Below, piece by piece: positions 56,992-64,000 of a DNA stretch of 64,000 nt. Where the stretch lies: contig NC_064034.1 in the NCBI RefSeq assembly GCF_932526225.1, positions 17,434,887 to 17,498,886 of the forward strand, given 5' to 3'. Positions within the stretch are counted from its first letter, which is position 1. Each line of letters starts with the position of its first letter. Both the position numbers and the translations under genes were made by a program. The stretch is from Nematostella vectensis. Taxonomy: Eukaryota; Cnidaria; Anthozoa; Actiniaria; Edwardsiidae. The notes under the pieces were generated by a model, which was not told where the DNA came from, ran no database searches, and saw nothing but the letters and a program-made list of their open reading frames with translations.

Positions 56992-59900
56992 ATGGATAGC
57001 ATTTACCCGCTTTTTCAAGAATGGTCAGCGCGATTTGTACAGATTCCCATGTTCCCTGTTCTTCAATGCGTTCATTTTACAATTGTTAGTCTAAAATTAC
57101 GGATGAAATTAGGTAAGATCTGCGATGTGATTTTGTTGTTCTCGTCCACAACAATTTGTTAATTGTTTGTATAGTTTACACAGGGGGTATACAACTTTTA
57201 TTGTAATCCTAATTTGTTTAGACTCATCAAATCTACAACTATATTGCTTGAAACAAAAGATATTTCAAACGTGTTCTCTCTTTTTATGTCTGCTCTCGAA
57301 AGAACAGTGCTTCTTCGACATCCTGGCATGTTCATTCGATAGAAAATCAATATCACAAATCCATTTACGTCATGCTTCGACGCTCGCGCACGCACGCACG
57401 TTCGATTGCGCGCACGCTTTTCTTGCCGGCGTCGCGTATTGTTCAGGGGCTCGTTTATCGAAACACCCGAGAATTCTCATGCCCGAAAACGTTTTATTTC
57501 TTAAATTTGAAAAGCTGGCTAATTTCTATAAAATTTATGGTATATAATGTGTTGAAATATCGTCAAACATTGTATTTTACCACAAAGATTCATGTGAAGG
57601 ATGATCCTCTTTTTAGATTTATAGATTTTGATCCTTTCCCGAACTTCTCGGGCCCGAAATTCACAGGCTTAAATATTAAGAAAGTTCTCTTGTCCTCGCA
57701 GTCACCCGAGACTTTTCGGGTAACTTTCTCAGCAAAACATCGAAAATAGCCCTATTTAGTATAATTATTTGGAATACGAACCAAGTGGAAGTTAAAACTG
57801 TTCTAAAAAATGAAAGCGGTTCTCAAAAAGGAAAACATGCGAAATTTTGAGCAAAAATGCAAAATAAAGTTTTCGGGCCCAAGAATTCTCGGGTGTTTTG
57901 AGAAACGGGTGCCTGGACGGCGTTTCATGCTTTTCATGTCCTCTTCAGGATGGGACGCTGGCAAAAATTAGCGTGCACGCGCATTGAAACGTGTGTGAGG
58001 CGGCTTCCCTTTGCTGCCGTCGTGGATCTAAATCACCCTATTGGCAGGAATAACGCCACATGGAGTTACACAGGATTCTTCACGGCACTTTCTCAGGCTT
58101 TGTGGTCTGTTGCCAAGCTTGCCGTCAGGCCCAACACTTTCAGGTCATTGAGTATGAAATCGGACCATGCTAATCAATTCGATATTAATCATTTCCATTC
58201 GATAAAATTAATTAATTATATCGGCAATTGCTAATGATAGATTGCAGAAAAATTGTGGGGTTAATTGATTATCTATAAAAAAAATTCAGTTGAGATTAGT
58301 ATTCAGACAGAAATCTTGTGAAATAGGGTGAAATACAGTAAATATGCGGAAAAACCCAAGAGAGCCAATGCGGGTGAATACAGAGAATGTATTAACTTTC
58401 TCTCAAAAATTAGGCTTGTGATGAGGTCCAAAATCTTAAGACACCCCCCAGATGCAGATGAGTTGACAGCTATGTCTGAATGGATCTCAAGAGACTCCTC
58501 TATAGGTTTTTGTTTACGTGTGTGTGGTGTTGTTTTTTCTTTTATTATTTTCAGTATTTCAAGGGTATTTTCTTCCTCTCTGTTGGCCATTCCTACCTCT
58601 TAAATAAGCCTCTCCCCACACCCCTTGGGGCGAAGTACATCAAAGTAGTTTGGTACCATTGCTATTTTTATGTTTTGCTTACAGGGACTGGTTTTGCCCA
58701 AAGTAACCCTTTAGCTTGCTGGATCTCGGCAGTCATATCAAACTTCGCCGGGTCATTTTTAATCAGCTTCTTTTTGGGTCTTCCCATGGTACTACCACTG
58801 AAGGATGTTAGAGCTGTCGCAGCTATGACCACTATATGGTAACTGAAATAAAAAATGCCTAATAATAAAGGATTTATTTTGTGCCTTTCTCCTATTGATC
58901 CAAGGCACTTAACAGATATATATTGTAATTATACTTAACTATCTAAAAATTCACTACATTATGTTATTTTTTTATAAATATAGCCATGCTTTAAAAGGAA
59001 AGTTTATAGTTTGTTGTGAAGGCTCCTAAACGTCCACAGTAAATGCAGTTACTGTGTTCTACTGATAGGGAATGTCACATTAGTGATCTTGCCAAAAAGG
59101 CCATTAAGTGAAAAGTTTTTCATTTATGATAGGGTTGGGTTGATTTGATAGGCCATTTGCTATGGCCTATCAAATTATCTATCAATATTTGGGTGTAATG
59201 ACTAATGCTAGCTATAAATATATTGGGTTGGATCAAATAATCCTTTCGGGTCACTTCTTTATAGTAAAAGAATAATAAGTAGATGATGGCTGATAAAGAA
59301 GAAAGCTCTTACTCAATTTGTTTGCAAAATGCTTCCAAGGCAATACTGTGACTAAGACCTTATCAAATAGCTCTTGCTGTAAGACAAACAGTATTTCCAA
59401 CTTCTTGGCTTTTCTAGTGAACCATTATTCATTGGCCAACATCTACTAAGCAGCCACTTGTCTCGGTGTACCACAGTGAATCTATTAGCAGGACCTAACC
59501 TTGGGCTTTTCTTTCTACATGCCCCTATAATGTATTCCCAACTTCCTGTTTCTCGGTGTACCACAGTGAATCTATTAGCAGGACCTAACCTTGGGCTTTT
59601 CTTTCTACATGCCCCTATAATGTATTCCCAACTTCCTGTTTCAGGTATTTAGTGTTTTATTGTCCATTTGACATCTTCAACAAGTTTTTCATGTTGCAGC
59701 CAGCCTGGGTAAGAAATTGAGTAAAAATAAAATATGTGACATAATCAAAAAGGAGTAAAGGTCTTGAGGGTCTTGAAGGTTGTAACCAAATATGGTCAGA
59801 CAGTATTTTTGACTGAAGTTATTATATCAATGGTAGTGCTCCTTTTGTTGTCTGACACACTCTTATCCCAGTTATCTCTAGTGGTTCTAAAAGAGGCCCA

Positions 59901-61492
59901 TCTTATCCCAGTTATCTCTAGTGGTTCTAAAAGAGGCCCATCTTATCCTAGTTATCTCTAGTGGTTCTAAAAGAGGCCCATCTTATCCCAGTTATCTCTA
60001 GTGGTTCTAAAAGAGGCCCATCTTATCCCAGTTATCTCTAGTGGTTCTAAAAGAGGCCCATCTTATCCCAGTTATCTCTAGTGGTTCTAAAAGAGGCCCA
60101 TCTTATCCCAGTTATCTCTAGTGGTTCTAAAAGAGGCCCATCTTATCCCAGTTATCTCTAGTGGTTCTAAAAGAGGCCCACAGAGCCAAAGCGATCCTTG
60201 GAGGTGTGTCTATGGGGCTAGAGCATTATCCCACAGATCTGCTGGTAGTTGTTCTTGTCGGCATCTTTAAAGGTAGAAATCATGTTTAGTGTTTAGGACA
60301 CACAGGTCATGATAGGGTGGAGTTGAGCAAGGGGTGGTTGGAAATTACTGAAAGGGGATGCGTTTTTTTCACTGTGAGTACAATTGAGAGGCATCTCGCA
60401 AAAATGTGACAAAATATTAAAGTTCTTTATTAAGGTTCTCATTTTCTCGGTGATGCATTAAAAATTGCTTCAATGTCTCAAAACTGAAAATATTCTCTAC
60501 TAGAAAATGCAAGGATCTAATTTGCTCTAAAAAGAAAAATTTAAAGATAAAAATATCCTTGTACACGAAGCCCCTTCAAGGTCTGTTTTGCTTCCAATAT
60601 CCAGGTCATCTTTTTCCGGTATTATTACAATCATGACCTCACCATACAAAGAGTTTAAAAGCTGTAACTACACATTAATAAGCAGGCTTGTCCCCTAAGG
60701 GATTTATCTGCCGATTGGCAAGGAAATTGAGCCATTAAAATTAAATAAGTGTACTCATAATTCAGCCGGCTTTTAAATGTTTTCCAGCAAGAGTCTGAGC
60801 TAAGTGACATCCCTGAAAGGACTCAATTCAAAACTCTTTTTTAGGAGCTGGTGCACTGCTTGTTCAACCAGTAGCAGCAGTTGTTCAAGGATCTCTAGAT
60901 GTCACTTCACATGAAGCCTTGAAACCCTCATTGTAAGTTAGCCCTTTTGTACCCTTCAAAAGAATTAACAGTTGCGAGGAGTACAAGTGTTAGAAATTAC
61001 AAACTTTTATGTAGAGGTTTTAGAGAAATGTTTTTTTTCAAAGATGGAGGAAAAACATTATGTACCATTTGGTTTGAGGTCATCAGCTATTCCTTTTTAG
61101 CCACTGTTTTGGCTTGAAGCCCTTATGGGAAATAATGACTCAAAATTTAAATCTATTTAAGATTGCTAAACGGTTGATATAGGTATATACAATTAAAATT
61201 ACTTAGCGATGTTGTGCTTCTTACTTATTGTTTATTTTCACTCTTTAGTACCACCAAGGCCTCCATTGTTGCTAGCATATTGTACACACTGGTACTCAAG
61301 GGGATCATTTCCATTTCAACAGAGTGCCTCTGTTTTGGCGTGTTTCTTGTCTTTGCTCTTATAAAGGTCTCTCTTCACGTTATGGATGCTCAGGACCCAT
61401 TCCTGCATGTGGAGAAAGCTTTGTCACCTTTCTGCTTTGGCTCTCCAAAAGAAACGGCCAGCACTTCGGATAGCAAGAAGAAGAAGGAATAG
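56992..61492 (+). CDS. TRIC intracellular cation channel (TMEM38 family)
   Basis: A monovalent cation channel of the endoplasmic/sarcoplasmic reticulum that balances charge during calcium release. Six exons: 56992-57112, 58685-58838, 59645-59708, 60152-60272, 60845-60932 and 61249-61492. Phases agree, giving 263 residues. Conserved words are FPVLQCVHFTIVS (helix 1), PLACWISAVISNFAGSFL, WYLVFYCPFDIFNKFF, LVVLKEAHRAKAI (the family's K-E-V/A helix), IFKGAGALLVQP and SFTTKASIVASILY (human: SFPTKASLYGAI). The tail is lysine-rich (KKKKE), a possible ER-retrieval signal. Exon 4 must start at 60152 to include KEA; a start at 60176 would remove it. Its acceptor lies in the last unit of an eight-copy repeat. 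The ATG at 56992 has a strong context (gcgccATGG). A polyA signal aataaa is at 61660-61665. TMEM38A versus B cannot be decided. Confidence 0.93.
57444..57915. mobile_element. MITE in TRIC intron 1
   Basis: The left end caggggctcgtttatcgaaa with cacccgagaattctc pairs with the right end gagaattctcgggtg ... gggtgcctg in reverse. The inner ccgaaaacgttttattt/aaataaagttttcgg words also pair. About 472 bp, non-coding. An open frame just after it (57950-58234) is not an exon, because the true exon 2 is at 58685. Confidence 0.8.
58310..58475. repeat. Dispersed repeat, relative of 17590-17870
   Basis: It shares gtgaaatacagtaaatatg, aagagagccaatgcgggtg, aatacagagaatgta and aaaaattaggcttgtgat with the KLHL-side copy. 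Located in TRIC intron 1. Confidence 0.7.
59461..59640. repeat. Exact 90-bp duplication before TRIC exon 3
   Basis: Copies 59461-59550 and 59551-59640 are identical by eye. The second runs into cag|gtattt, the exon 3 acceptor at 59644/59645, while the first runs into tctcgg and has no acceptor. The intron polypyrimidine region is thus doubled. Confidence 0.93.
59861..60180. repeat. Eight 40-bp units each holding the exon 4 acceptor
   Basis: Units start every 40 bp from 59861. Each reads tcttatcccagttatctcta followed by gtggttctaaaagaggccca; unit 3 has ccta in place of ccca. Inside each unit, ttatcccag is the splice acceptor and the next 29 bases are the first bases of TRIC exon 4 (coding LSLVVLKEA plus the first two bases of the next codon). 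Only the last unit continues into the rest of the exon. Confidence 0.95.
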
Positions 61493-61740
61493 AAAGCTCT
61501 TGCACATAGATATGCTTTTTTATTTTAACTCCTATAAGCACAAAACCTTTTCATCATCATAAGACTTTATTTATTCCAAAAACAGTATAGATGCTTAGTT
61601 TAATACACGTTTACTCTTATGCATTCACATCCCGAAATGTATCAAAACACTAACTTATTAATAAAACTATTAAAAATATTAAATATTAAAAAATATTTTG
61701 TGTTCAATGTCAATAACATTTCCAACAGCAGTTATACCTA

Positions 61741-61890
61741 TTTCAGTAAAGGTTGTCAGTGCAAATGGCAAATGGCGATTGGCAAATAGCAGTTCTATGA
61801 CCGAAAGTAACCATGCGTCTCGAAGAATATGGATAAAAAAGCAATTCTCCATTAAAGGTTACCAATGCTTGGCTCTGACATTGCTTTACT
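61741..61890. repeat. Inverted relative of the 3061-3288 MITE
   Basis: It carries gtcagtgcaaatggcaaatg, gcgattggcaaat, gaccgaaagtaac and gcgtctcgaagaatatgga. These match the reverse complement of the right half of the element at 3061-3288 and the sequence beside it. Confidence 0.7.
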
Positions 61891-61904
61891 TCCGAAGGGC
61901 CAAA

Positions 61905-62000
61905 AGAAACACAATACAATAAAATACAATATTGTATTGTATACATACAATACAATACAATATTGTTTTATTATTGTATACAATACAATTACAGACAAAA
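61905..62000. repeat. Simple repeat of aatac/gtatt words
   Basis: Repeated acaatacaat and attgtattgtat words make a self-complementary AT-rich tract. Confidence 0.75.
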
Positions 62001-62169
62001 GAATATTTTAGAATCTGCGCTATTGAACAGGCCATCCACTCTAAATTATTAGTCACATCCTCAAAGAAACTTCCAATAGACACCCTACTTTTATAATGTT
62101 GAAATATTTTTACGTGTTTTCCGTTCAAAATCATCGGAGATTGTTACGTAAACAACCGGATGTAAGCTG

Positions 62170-63110
<941 letters not shown>

Positions 63111-64000
63111 ATAACCACACAATAGACACCCATGTCAAAACATTTCCCGCTATGGGTTCATTGCTTGATGGATAAGTGTACGAATGTACCTCTGACGTTT
63201 GCAGCACGGCAAGAGTCCAAGATAAGAGGTCTCAAGCTCTTGGAAAAACAATTATCAAATTTGAAAGGTTTTTGGAAAAATGTACCAGTCTATGTTCATC
63301 GCGAATGTAGCTGTATGAACGAGTAGATATTTTTTAACAAATATCGCATTAGAAACGAATATCCACAATGTTTTGCTTTTTCTCAGATTCATCTTTTTCT
63401 AGTTTTTCACTGTACAGATTATTTTTCTAACCCAATAAAATAGCTTGTCTTGCTAATGGAAATTTTGTCTTGTACGCGCGATGCACTAGGTGGCTCTAGG
63501 TGGCATTTAGGGACTCCCTGTTACAGAGGCCGTGGAGAGGTTAAGGGGAGGGGTGCGATTTATCTTAGTACACATCGACGGTAATCTAGAACACTTTTCT
63601 GGGTTTTGGGTGAGCCGTGAAATGAGACGTTATATTGTGGTCCGTTATAGGCCACAAATTCCGTGGTTCACAATAGCTTCACATCGTCGCACACATACCA
63701 TTCCTGCACCTCATTGCCGGATTAGCTTGCTCTCTTCAGGGGCGGTGGAATGGTCCCATAAGTAAGGGGGGGGCAAAGTTGGGGGGAGGGGTGTGTAGTG
63801 GTTTCAGGGGGAGGGATGGGTGGTGGTTTCAAATCCGTTAGCGCTATTTCTAAGAACGCAGGGGATAACCTAGGTTTTTATGCACGGGATTTAAAACTGT
63901 TCAACACATTTGTTATCGGTTGCATATGTACCGCTGGCGCCCCCCGCCGCCCCTGCTCTTGGCAATTATTCTATTCAAAGTAAAGTTTGCGAGTTCTTAA
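63111..64000. other. No gene recognised
   Basis: It contains short open frames without domains and G-rich tracts near 63768-63825. A real exon could be hidden, but nothing supports one. Confidence 0.45.

Noticed and set aside
57950-58234. Candidate exon following a good acceptor (cctcttcag)
   Set aside because: It has no TRIC similarity. The frame-consistent and conserved exon 2 is at 58685-58838, and this frame lies in intron 1 next to a MITE.
60176-60272. Shorter TRIC exon 4 starting at gcccacag
   Set aside because: It fits the phase but removes the conserved KEA helix; the acceptor at 60151/60152 restores it in frame.

Overview
This window is animal nuclear DNA. Its genes are split by many GT-AG introns and carry animal-specific domain architectures: a BTB-BACK-Kelch protein, a tandem-SH2 SYK-type kinase, a Kv potassium channel, a TRIC cation channel and the ATAC subunit KAT14. 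The genes are compact, introns are AT-rich, small inverted-repeat transposons are dense, a CR1/L2-type LINE is present and SYK is retained. This fits an early-branching animal, most likely a cnidarian such as a sea anemone. That assignment is inference; no species can be proved from the window.

Layout. 0-4 kb holds repeats and one weak orphan reading frame. 4.0-6.4 kb (+) is a membrane-anchored alpha/beta hydrolase with a one-base frame break. 7.2-9.5 kb (+) is a two-exon Kv channel. 12.0-17.1 kb (-) is a Kelch-like (KLHL) gene with eight visible coding exons, an apparent 5' untranslated exon near 19 kb and an unlocated last exon. 22.1-24.4 kb (+) is a TPR protein. 26.0-36.8 kb (-) is a SYK-type tyrosine kinase in 12 coding exons, reconstructed to 643 codons, with a 5.5 kb LINE in one kinase-domain intron. 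37.7-50.7 kb (+) is KAT14 in 17 coding exons, reconstructed to 742 codons. Its second intron holds a 3.4 kb satellite of 14-bp units, and other introns hold an inverted pair of 31-bp minisatellites. 51.1-51.6 kb (-) is a coiled-coil protein sharing a short divergent promoter with a three-exon 116-residue protein (51.8-56.2 kb, +). 57.0-61.5 kb (+) is a TRIC (TMEM38) channel. 62.2-63.1 kb (-) is a decayed C2H2 zinc-finger array.

The genes do not form a pathway. They are unrelated signalling, membrane and chromatin genes, partly in head-to-head pairs (SYK/KAT14, coiled-coil/116-residue protein).

The most unusual theme is local tandem or inverted duplication that copies splice sites with the adjacent exon edge. 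Examples are eight copies of the TRIC exon 4 acceptor, four copies of the KLHL exon 6 acceptor, a broken copy of the KLHL exon 8 end, and an inverted copy of the KAT14 exon 14 end joined to an inverted minisatellite. I found no bacterial operon, CRISPR array, tRNA or rRNA gene.
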